Assembly (NCBI GenBank): GCA_026786045.1 | Contig: JAJAYV010000094.1 | Span: 1-5,687 of the forward strand | DNA: 5,687 bases | Direction: 5' to 3' | Origin: Frankiaceae bacterium | GTDB lineage: Bacteria; Actinomycetota; Actinomycetes; Mycobacteriales; SCTD01 | Shown here: positions 1 to 5,032 of the stretch, in pieces | Numbering within the stretch: position 1 is the stretch's first letter | Layout of the letters: the number at the start of each line of letters is the position of its first letter | Program-made: the position numbers and the translations under genes | Notes under the pieces: model-generated | Databases searched by the model: none | Told to the model about the DNA's origin: nothing | Seen by the model: the letters and a program-made list of their open reading frames with translations, nothing else

Positions 1-1467
1 CTGCTCCACCTCGCGCAGCGCCCGCCTGAGCCGGCGCACGGCCAGCGCGTCGGCGCGCACGAGCGGTCCGCCGAGCAGCGCAACGACGTCGTCGGCCGTC
101 ACGTCCTCGGGCCGCAGCGCCGCTGTCATCAGGTCGAGCAGCGCCCGGACCACCGGCTCCTCAACCAGCGGCACCTCGTCGGCGGGCACCCCGACGGGGA
201 CCCCCGCGGACAGCAGGCCGCGCCGGCGCACGGCCAGCGAGCGCGGGGTGGAGCGCAGCAGGACGGCCATCTCGGACCAGGCGAGCCCGTCGTGCAGGTG
301 GGCCCGGCGCAGCACGTCGGCCACCAGCGCGGCCTCCCCCGTCAGCGAGGAGGCGAGCAGCACCTCGACCCGCCCCTCGCCCCGGACCGCCCCCGGGGCG
401 GGGCGCAGGTCGCGGAAGGCCGGCGTCAGCCCGCCGGCCGGCAGCCGCCGGGCGACCGACCGGCTCGCGGCAAGCAGTGCCGGCCCGGACCGGCGTCCGG
501 TGCGCAGCTCGACGACCGGCGCGGGCTCACCCCGCACGGTCCGGAAGGCGTCCGGGAAGGTGCGGATCCCGCGCACGTCGGCGCCGCGGAAGGCGTAGAT
601 GCTCTGGTCGGGGTCGCCGACGACGACGAGGTCGCGACCCTCGCCGGCCAGCGCCCGCAGCAGCCGGACCTGGGCCGGGTCGCTGTCCTGGTACTCGTCG
701 ACGAAGACGACGGCGCGGGCCTCCCGCTCGCGGGCGCGCAGCTCGTCGTCGGCCTCGAGCAGCCCGGCCGCGGCCCGCACCAACCCGCTGTGGTCGAGCA
801 CCTCGGCCGACGGGTCGAGCGCGAAGCGACCTTCGTACGCGTCGAGGAAGCGGCCGGCCGCCGTCCACTCCGGTCGCTCCGCCGCCTCGCCGAGCGCGCG
901 CAGGACGCGGCCGTCGACGCCGCGCTCCTGGGCGCGCTGGAGCAGGTCGCGCAGCTCGCGCCGGAAGCCGCGCAGGGGCAGCGCCGGGCGCAGCGTCTCG
1001 GGCCAGTCGAGCCCGCCGTCCTCGATCTCGCCCTCGAGCAGCCGGGCGACCTCGAGGTCCTGCTCGGGGCCGGACAGCAGCCGCAGGGGCGGCCCGCCCG
1101 CCGCGGCGAGCTCGCGGCGCAGCAGCGCGAACGCGTAGGAGTGGAACGTCATGGCGAGGGCGCCGCGGGTGGTGCGGCCGAGCCGGGCGGCCAGCCGCTC
1201 GCGCAGCTCCTGCGCCGCCTTGCGGCTGAAGGTCAGGACGAGCACCCGGTCGGGCGCCAGCCCCGCCTCGACCCGGCGGGCCACGGCCTCCACCATCGTG
1301 GCGGTCTTGCCGGTGCCGGGACCGGCCAGCACGAGGAGCGGCCCGCCGGTATGGGCGAGCACCCGCGCCTGCTCGGCGTCGGGGACGAAGGTGCGCCGCG
1401 CCGCCGGTGGCGCCCGGACCAGGCGGTACGGGGCGGCGGGGACGCCATCACGGGGAGGGGGTGGCAC
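1..1467 (-). CDS. adnA: UvrD/REP-family ATP-dependent DNA helicase, AdnA-like (3' end beyond window)
   Basis: The reverse strand is open without a stop from the left edge, giving about 489 residues. Seen: Q-motif Gln near residue 33, Walker A GPGTGKT (49-55), motif Ia LTFSRKAAQELRERL (from 78), TFHSYAF (from 107), Walker B VFVDEYQD (254-261), motif III GDPDQSIYAFRGAD (284-297), and a motif IV-like LRTGRRSG (321-328). A 2A-type region follows, including WSEMAVLLRS. These are SF1A 3'-to-5' motor motifs. The N-terminal YRLVR segment and motif IV resemble actinobacterial AdnA. Known: AdnA pairs with AdnB to unwind and resect double-strand breaks, and each subunit carries a C-terminal RecB-like nuclease. 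That half lies outside the window here. The chosen GTG start has GGAG nine bases upstream and overlaps the ATL stop by 20 bp. GTGs at 1485 and 1482 and an ATG at 1518 are also in frame. Helicase family is near certain; the AdnA assignment is likely and supported by context. Confidence 0.88.
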   Translation of the reverse strand, partial: MPPPPRDGVPAAPYRLVRAPPAARRTFVPDAEQARVLAHTGGPLLVLAGPGTGKTATMVEAVARRVEAGLAPDRVLVLTFSRKAAQELRERLAARLGRTTRGALAMTFHSYAFALLRRELAAAGGPPLRLLSGPEQDLEVARLLEGEIEDGGLDWPETLRPALPLRGFRRELRDLLQRAQERGVDGRVLRALGEAAERPEWTAAGRFLDAYEGRFALDPSAEVLDHSGLVRAAAGLLEADDELRAREREARAVVFVDEYQDSDPAQVRLLRALAGEGRDLVVVGDPDQSIYAFRGADVRGIRTFPDAFRTVRGEPAPVVELRTGRRSGPALLAASRSVARRLPAGGLTPAFRDLRPAPGAVRGEGRVEVLLASSLTGEAALVADVLRRAHLHDGLAWSEMAVLLRSTPRSLAVRRRGLLSAGVPVGVPADEVPLVEEPVVRALLDLMTAALRPEDVTADDVVALLGGPLVRADALAVRRLRRALREVEQ

Positions 1468-1888
1468 AGCCGACCACTCCACCACGGGGGTCGGACATCC
1501 GGCCTTCAGCAGCGCCATCGCTGTGCACGACGACGGCCGAGCGCCCGTCCCAGCGCGCCGACGGGAGGTCCACCCGCTCGCCCCGGACCGGGCAGCCCTC
1601 CGCGGCCAGCAGCTGCAGCGCCTCCTGCAAGTACGGCGCGGCCGGCCGGCCGGACGCCTGGACCACGCGCTGCCACGGCACCTCGCGGCCGTGGTCGCTC
1701 ATCACCGCCCCGACCGTGCGCGGCGAGCCCCGACCCATCAGCTCGGCGACGTCGCCGTACGTCATGACCTTGCCGGGCGGGATCCGGTCGACGACGTCGA
1801 GGACCTGCCGGGCGTACGGCGTGGGCTGTGCGCCGGCCCGCGCGCGCACGGCGAGCCCGGCAGACGCCGTCGCGCTGCGATGCTTCAT
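1448..1888 (-). CDS. MGMT-family alkyltransferase-like (ATL) DNA-binding protein
   Basis: This 146-residue protein has the C-terminal DNA-binding fold of O6-alkylguanine-DNA alkyltransferases. The core starts at TPYARQVLDVVDRIPPGKV (23-41). The helix-turn-helix region YGDVAELMG (44-52) supplies the nucleotide-flipping Tyr44, and SPRTVGAVM (55-63) carries the probable Arg finger, Arg57. The active-site motif is PWQRVV (71-76), with Trp72 where true alkyltransferases have Cys (PCHRV). It therefore cannot accept an alkyl group. Known for ATLs: they bind O6-alkylguanine, bend the DNA and hand lesions to nucleotide excision repair. The protein is longer than the roughly 100-aa ATL core, with about 22 extra N-terminal residues and a C-terminal tail that overlaps the helicase start. 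The ATG at 1888 is preceded directly by GGGCAGG, a poorly spaced SD; an internal GTG at Val14 is an alternative start. It is probably co-transcribed with the helicase. Confidence 0.9.
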   Translation of the reverse strand: MKHRSATASAGLAVRARAGAQPTPYARQVLDVVDRIPPGKVMTYGDVAELMGRGSPRTVGAVMSDHGREVPWQRVVQASGRPAAPYLQEALQLLAAEGCPVRGERVDLPSARWDGRSAVVVHSDGAAEGRMSDPRGGVVGCATPSP

Positions 1889-1962
1889 CCTGCCCAGTCT
1901 CGGGCATTGGGGTGCTGGATGGGCAAGACGTGCTTGTCCGGACGAGGAAGGGGCGGCGCCGC
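1889..1962. promoter_or_regulatory. Divergent intergenic region (ATL gene / HATPase gene)
   Basis: This 74-bp gap lies between two divergently transcribed starts and must hold or border both promoters. On the plus strand, GAGGAAGG at 1944-1951 is a good SD for the ATG at 1963. An 8-bp palindrome GTCCGGAC sits at 1936-1943, close to that SD. On the minus strand, GAGACT ends seven bases before the ATL ATG. It is a poor match to a TANNNT -10, but at the spacing expected for a leaderless start. No convincing -35/-10 pair is visible, so the promoter assignment is by position only. Confidence 0.35.
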
Positions 1963-2451
1963 ATGAGCTGCCAGCGCGTGCTGCCCATCGCGCTGGTGTC
2001 CGGCGACACCGTGCAGTCCTCCCACCACCTGCACCTCGACCCCGTCCCGCGACTGGTCAGCCAGGCCCGGGCTTTCGTCCGCGAGCACGCCCCGCCGCTG
2101 CCGGAGGACACCGCCGACGTCCTCATGCTGCTCACCAGCGAGCTGGTGACCAACGCCGTCCTGCACGCCCGCACCTCCATCGAGGTCGGCATCACCGTCG
2201 GGCAGACCTCGGTGCTCGTCACGGTGCACGACGAGGACCTCACCCGCGACGAGCAGCGTCCGTACGCCCAGCGCGAGGGCGGCTGGGGCCTGGGCCTGGT
2301 GCGCGAGCTCGCCGAGGAGTCGGCGATGGAGCTGCACCCCGGCGACGGCAAGACGGCGTGGTTCCGGCTGCTACGGACCGGCGGCAGCACGGCAGCACCG
2401 GGCTCGGCGCGGCGCAACGACCCGCACGGCATGGGAGCAGTGCAGGCATGA
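1963..2451 (+). CDS. RsbW-like ATP-binding regulatory protein (HATPase_c_2, anti-sigma/serine kinase type)
   Basis: The product is 162 residues with a GHKL ATPase core. Residues 23-50 form the typical leading segment (HLDPVPRLVSQARAFVRE). The N-box LLTSELVTNAVLHA (56-69) has Glu60 and Asn64 for Mg-ATP. A G1-like box VTVHDED (86-92) keeps Asp90 but lacks the usual following Gly. The G2 box GWGLGLVREL (107-116) is intact, and AWFRLL (132-137) forms the last strand. The C-terminal 25 residues look disordered. Actinobacteria carry many such small ATPases. Some are anti-sigma factors or kinases of anti-sigma antagonists, and most have no assigned partner. No sigma factor, STAS antagonist or PP2C phosphatase is adjacent, so the target is unknown. 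The ATG at 1963 is chosen for its SD (GAGGAAGG, 1944-1951); the frame stays open further upstream but without a comparable signal. It is probably co-transcribed with the next methyltransferase gene. Confidence 0.88.
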   Translation: MSCQRVLPIALVSGDTVQSSHHLHLDPVPRLVSQARAFVREHAPPLPEDTADVLMLLTSELVTNAVLHARTSIEVGITVGQTSVLVTVHDEDLTRDEQRPYAQREGGWGLGLVRELAEESAMELHPGDGKTAWFRLLRTGGSTAAPGSARRNDPHGMGAVQA

Positions 2452-2480
2452 ACGGCGCGTCCGCCACACCGCGCGGATGA
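2448..2480 (+). CDS. Possible 10-codon coupling minicistron (MNGASATPRG)
   Basis: An ATG at 2448 overlaps the stop of the HATPase gene (ATGA, 2448-2451). Ten codons later its TGA (2478-2480) overlaps the methyltransferase ATG (ATGA, 2477-2480). A GGAG lies at 2433-2436, eleven bases before the first ATG. The methyltransferase has no good SD of its own. The arrangement would let ribosomes terminate and restart twice and so couple all three frames. It could be chance, since a frame this short has no coding signal of its own. I list it as a possible translated leader, not as a proven gene. Confidence 0.25.
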   Translation: MNGASATPRG

Positions 2481-3286
2481 GCACCTCCCCGCGCGGCATC
2501 GCGGGCGTCTTCGACCGCGCCGCCGAGACCTACGACGCCGTCGGCGTCCCGTGGTTCGGTCCGATCGCCGCCGGTCTGGTGGAGTCGCTGGACGTGCAGC
2601 CCGGCGAACGGGTGCTCGACGTCGGGTGCGGCCGCGGCGCCGCCCTCGTCCCGCTCGCGCACGACACCGGACCGACCGGCTCGGTGCTGGGTATCGACCT
2701 GGCCCCCGGCATGGTCGCCCGCACCGCCGCCGACGTCGCGCACCTGCCGCACGTCGAGGTCCGGGTCGACGACGCGTCCGCACCCCACCTGCCGGAGGCG
2801 TCGTACGACGTGGTCGCCTGCTGCCTGGTGCTGTTCTTCCTGCCCGACCCGCTCGCGGCGGTGCGCGCCTGGCTGCCCGCGCTCGCGCCCGGCGGGCGGG
2901 TCGGCGTGACGACCTTCGGGGAGCAGGACCCGCGCTGGAAGGTCGTCGACGGCGTCTTCACGTCGTACCTACCGAAGACGATGCTCGACGCCCGGACCAG
3001 CGGGGCCAAGGGGCCGTTCGGCTCCGACGAGGGCGTCGAGGGGCTGCTGCGGGAGGCCGGGCTGGTCGACGTTCGGACCGTGCGGCGGGAGGTCGTCACG
3101 GAGTTCGCCGACCCCGAGCACTGGCTCCGCTTCAGCTGGTCGCACGGACAGCGCGCGATGTGGGAGGCGGTGCCGGCGGGCGACCACGACGCGGTGCGCG
3201 CCGAGATCGTCCGGCGACTCGAGGAGCTCGGCCGGCCGATCCGGCTCACGCAGGGCGTGCGGCACACCCTCGGCCGCCGCCGCTAG
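2477..3286 (+). CDS. Class I SAM-dependent methyltransferase (Methyltransf_11/UbiE-like)
   Basis: This 269-residue protein has a Rossmann-type methyltransferase domain. FDRAAETYDAVGVPWF (12-27) is the lead-in helix typical of UbiE-like enzymes. Motif I is VLDVGCGRGA (46-55), the SAM-binding glycine loop. GIDLAPGMV (72-80) supplies acidic Asp74 for the SAM ribose, and VDDASA (97-102) matches the adenine-contacting strand. YDVVACCLVLFFLPDP (110-125) is motif IV, followed by LAPGGRVGVTTFG. The C-terminal third (about 150-269) is the variable substrate-binding cap. It contains a Trp-rich stretch, HWLRFSWSHGQRAMWEA. The substrate cannot be read from the sequence; quinone, polyketide or other small-molecule methylation are all possible. 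The start sits 25 bp after the HATPase stop with almost no SD, so translation may be coupled to upstream frames. It ends in tandem TAGTAG, the first overlapping the moeZ stop. Confidence 0.9.
   Translation: MSTSPRGIAGVFDRAAETYDAVGVPWFGPIAAGLVESLDVQPGERVLDVGCGRGAALVPLAHDTGPTGSVLGIDLAPGMVARTAADVAHLPHVEVRVDDASAPHLPEASYDVVACCLVLFFLPDPLAAVRAWLPALAPGGRVGVTTFGEQDPRWKVVDGVFTSYLPKTMLDARTSGAKGPFGSDEGVEGLLREAGLVDVRTVRREVVTEFADPEHWLRFSWSHGQRAMWEAVPAGDHDAVRAEIVRRLEELGRPIRLTQGVRHTLGRRR
3283..3286. other. Shared CTAG: overlapping stop codons of convergent genes
   Basis: TAG at 3284-3286 on the plus strand ends the methyltransferase, and TAG read from 3285 to 3283 on the minus strand ends moeZ. The two genes therefore overlap by four bases tail to tail, with no room for a terminator between them. 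A second in-frame TAG follows at 3287-3289 for the methyltransferase. Confidence 0.95.
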
Positions 3287-4473
3287 TAGGTCGGCAGGCT
3301 CGGGTCGACCTGCGCGGCCCAGGCGAGCACGCCGCCCTGCACGTGGACGCTGTTGCCGAAGCCGGCGGCCTTGATCGCCGCAAGCGCCTCGGCGGAGCGG
3401 ACGCCGCTCTTGCAGTGCAGCACGATCTGCTTGTCCTGCGGCAACTGGGACAGCGCCGTGCCGTTGAGAATGTCGCCCTTGGGGATGAGGACGGCGCCCG
3501 GGATGCTGACAATCTCGTACTCCGCCGGCTCGCGGACGTCGACGAGCAGGAAGTCCTCGCCAGCGTCCATCTTCGCCTTGAGCTCGGTCGCGAGGATGGT
3601 GCTGCCGGCGGCGGCCTCCTGGGCCTCCTCCGACACGACGCCGCAGAAGGCCTCGTAGTCGATGAGCCCGGTGATGGTCGGGTTCTTGCCGCACAGCGGG
3701 CACTCGGGGTCCTTGCGGACCTTGATCTTGCGGTACTCCATCTCGAGGGCGTCGTAGACCATCAGCGAGCCGACGAGGGGCTCACCGATGCCGATGAGCA
3801 GCTTGACGGCCTCAGTGGTCTGGATAGCGCCGATGCTCGCGCACAGCACGCCAAGCACGCCGCCCTCGGCGCAGCTCGGGACCATGCCGGGCGGCGGCGG
3901 CTCGGGGTAGAGACAGCGGTAGCAGGGCGCGTTCCCGCCGGGCGCGGTCGGCCAGAACACCGACGCCTGACCGTCGAAGCGGTAGATCGAGCCCCAGACG
4001 TACGGCTTGTCGAGGAAGAACGCCGCGTCGTTGACCATGTAGCGGGTCGCGAAGTTGTCGGTGCCGTCGACGACGAGGTCGTACTGGCTGAAGATCTCCA
4101 TGACGTTCGTCGAGTCCAGCCGCTCCTGGTGGAGGACGACGTCGATGAGCGGGTTGATCTCCTGCACGCTGGCCTTGGCGCTCTCGGCCTTGCTGCGACC
4201 GATGTCGCTCTGACCGTGGATGACCTGGCGCTGCAGATTGCTCTCGTCGACCGTGTCGAAGTCGACGATGCCCAGCGTGCCGACGCCGGCGGCGGCGAGG
4301 TACATCAGCGTCGGGCTGCCGAGGCCGCCGGCGCCGACGGCGAGCACCTTGGCGTTCTTCAGGCGCTTCTGGCCGTCCATCGCGACGTCCGGGATGATCA
4401 GGTGGCGGCTGTAGCGCATGACCTCCTGGCGGGTCAGCTCGGCGGCCGGCTCGACCAGGGGCGGCAGCGACAC
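3283..4473 (-). CDS. moeZ: MoeZ-type adenylyltransferase/sulfurtransferase (ThiF/MoeB E1-like + rhodanese)
   Basis: The 396-residue protein has two domains. The N-terminal E1-like domain carries the ATP loop GAGGLGSP (47-54), DFDTVDESNLQRQ (71-83), and DGTDNFATR (136-144). Two Cys pairs, CYRC (184-187) and CPLC (258-261), should bind structural zinc. Cys201 in the PSCAEGGVLG loop is a further conserved-looking Cys. The C-terminal rhodanese domain (about 290-396) has LLVDVREPAEYE (309-320) and the active loop CKSGVRS (354-360) with Cys354 as persulfide carrier. Known: such proteins adenylate the C-terminal Gly-Gly of ubiquitin-like sulfur carriers and convert it to thiocarboxylate. In actinobacteria, MoeZ serves molybdopterin, cysteine and thio-metabolite synthesis. 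The GTG start has GAGGAG five bases upstream. No sulfur-carrier gene is nearby, consistent with a shared activating enzyme. Length and motifs indicate an intact gene. Confidence 0.96.
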   Translation of the reverse strand: MSLPPLVEPAAELTRQEVMRYSRHLIIPDVAMDGQKRLKNAKVLAVGAGGLGSPTLMYLAAAGVGTLGIVDFDTVDESNLQRQVIHGQSDIGRSKAESAKASVQEINPLIDVVLHQERLDSTNVMEIFSQYDLVVDGTDNFATRYMVNDAAFFLDKPYVWGSIYRFDGQASVFWPTAPGGNAPCYRCLYPEPPPPGMVPSCAEGGVLGVLCASIGAIQTTEAVKLLIGIGEPLVGSLMVYDALEMEYRKIKVRKDPECPLCGKNPTITGLIDYEAFCGVVSEEAQEAAAGSTILATELKAKMDAGEDFLLVDVREPAEYEIVSIPGAVLIPKGDILNGTALSQLPQDKQIVLHCKSGVRSAEALAAIKAAGFGNSVHVQGGVLAWAAQVDPSLPTY

Positions 4474-4633
4474 GGGTACTCCTCGGATCGACGTGGGTGC
4501 TCGGTGCGGCGGTACTCAGGTGCAAAGGCCCGCGGGCCGGACGTGATTCCCGCGCAGCCGGTGTCTGGTGACACTCCCGGTGCTTGCGCGGGTCTGCGCG
4601 GGGAACACCGTCCGCTGACCCCAAGGAGGCACC
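4474..4633. promoter_or_regulatory. Divergent intergenic region (moeZ / csbD) with octamer repeats and palindromes
   Basis: This 160-bp gap separates the moeZ and csbD starts and should hold both promoters. Visible elements are the moeZ SD (GAGGAG on the minus strand, 4479-4484), a perfect 12-bp palindrome GGCCCGCGGGCC (4527-4538), a small inverted repeat GTGTC-TGGT-GACAC (4561-4574), and three copies of TGCGCGGG. One copy is on the minus strand at 4549-4556 and two on the plus strand at 4585-4592 and 4595-4602, ten bases apart. The csbD SD AAGGAGG lies at 4623-4629. I could not identify a convincing -35/-10 pair in either direction, and the stretch 4539-4620 contains no TA step at all. Confidence 0.5.
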
Positions 4634-4804
4634 ATGAGTGGCATCGACAAGATCAAGAACAAGGCGGAGGAGCTCGGCGGGAAAGGCAAAGAGCACGCCG
4701 GCAAGGCCACGGGCAACGAGCAGCTCGAGGCGGAGGGCCACAAGGACCAGGCCTCCGGCAACCTCAAGCAGGCCGGCGAGAAGGTCAAGGACGTCTTCAA
4801 GTAG
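4634..4804 (+). CDS. CsbD-family general stress protein
   Basis: This is a small hydrophilic protein of 56 residues, beginning MSGIDKIKNKAEELGGKGKE and ending VKDVFK. It is rich in Lys, Glu, Gly and Ala. It has the CsbD pattern: a KIKNKAEELGGKGKEHAGKA segment, then GNEQLEAEGHKDQASGNLKQ, then a final KVKD. There is no signal peptide or membrane segment. The family is named for Bacillus subtilis CsbD, made under the general stress sigma factor; its biochemical role is unknown. The SD AAGGAGG at 4623-4629, four bases from the ATG, is the strongest in the window and suggests high expression. The gene is monocistronic, with divergent moeZ upstream and a strong hairpin 15 bp downstream. High Lys content requires many AAG codons, so its composition differs from the Arg-rich neighbours. 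Confidence 0.9.
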   Translation: MSGIDKIKNKAEELGGKGKEHAGKATGNEQLEAEGHKDQASGNLKQAGEKVKDVFK

Positions 4805-4819
4805 TCCCTAGGCACACTG

Positions 4820-4847
4820 CGGCCGGGTCCCCTCGGGGGCCCGGCCG
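4820..4847 (+). terminator. Hairpin terminator after csbD
   Basis: The left arm CGGCCGGGTCCC pairs with the right arm GGGGCCCGGCCG over 12 bp, with one G-T wobble and a CTCG loop. It begins 15 bp after the csbD stop. What follows (TCGTGCTGTCC) is only mildly T-rich, as is common for GC-rich actinobacterial terminators. Because the stem is nearly symmetric it could work in both directions. Confidence 0.8.
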
Positions 4848-4883
4848 TCGTGCTGTCCGGGGTCCGGCGCCGGGCAGCGGCCG

Positions 4884-4954
4884 TGATCGACAGAATGATC
4901 CGTACCCACGGGCACCGTACGAGCGGCTGACGAGACCGGATCCTCTGTCGATCA
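4884..4954. repeat. Long interrupted inverted repeat (17 bp in two blocks, 34-base loop)
   Basis: TGATCGACAGA at 4884-4894 is the exact reverse complement of TCTGTCGATCA at 4944-4954. Inside it, GATCCG (4897-4902) pairs exactly with CGGATC (4937-4942), leaving a two-against-one internal bulge. The central 34 bases contain CGTAC/GTACG (4901-4905 and 4917-4921), which could form a competing inner hairpin. The element lies in the spacer between the csbD terminator and the pentapeptide gene. It has no T-run, so a terminator role is unlikely. It could be a structured RNA, a binding site or a small repetitive element. Confidence 0.6.
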
Positions 4955-5019
4955 ACGCAGAGCGGGCGGCGGGCAGCGGACAGATCGAGGGGCGGGCCCC
5001 CGCCTCGCCCGTCCGCCCG

Positions 5020-5025
5020 TAGGTT
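5020..5025 (+). promoter_or_regulatory. Candidate -10 element for a leaderless transcript
   Basis: TAGGTT fits the actinobacterial TANNNT -10 consensus. Its last T is seven bases before the A of the ATG at 5033, so transcription would begin at or next to the start codon. There is no good SD for that ATG, which agrees with leaderless expression. No clear -35 is seen near 4997-5002. Confidence 0.45.
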
Positions 5026-5032
5026 GCCGGGC

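Noticed and set aside
1233..1451. ATG at 1448 (or GTG 1451) in an ATGA-like overlap as the helicase start
   Set aside because: It is attractive because it touches the ATL stop, but it lies in a different frame from the Walker A and later helicase motifs and soon hits a stop.
292..1767. Long plus-strand open frame (491 codons) opposite the helicase and ATL genes
   Set aside because: It is low-complexity, rich in Arg, Pro, Ala and Gly with no recognisable domain. The opposite strand encodes complete helicase and ATL motifs, so this is a GC-rich antisense shadow.
1828..1962. Upstream extension of the HATPase gene to 1828
   Set aside because: It would overlap the ATL coding start and add an Arg-rich segment unlike the family; ATG 1963 has a clear SD.
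1506..2783. 425-codon minus-strand frame through the ATL, HATPase and methyltransferase region
   Set aside because: It is Arg/Ser-rich without a domain and overlaps better-supported genes in other frames.
4561..4574. GTGTC-TGGT-GACAC as a terminator or riboswitch
   Set aside because: It is only five base pairs, with no T-run or conserved RNA motif; at most it is a small operator.
2551..5022. 823-codon plus-strand frame spanning the methyltransferase, moeZ and csbD
   Set aside because: It crosses three clearly supported genes on both strands in the wrong frame, and its product is Arg-rich without motifs.
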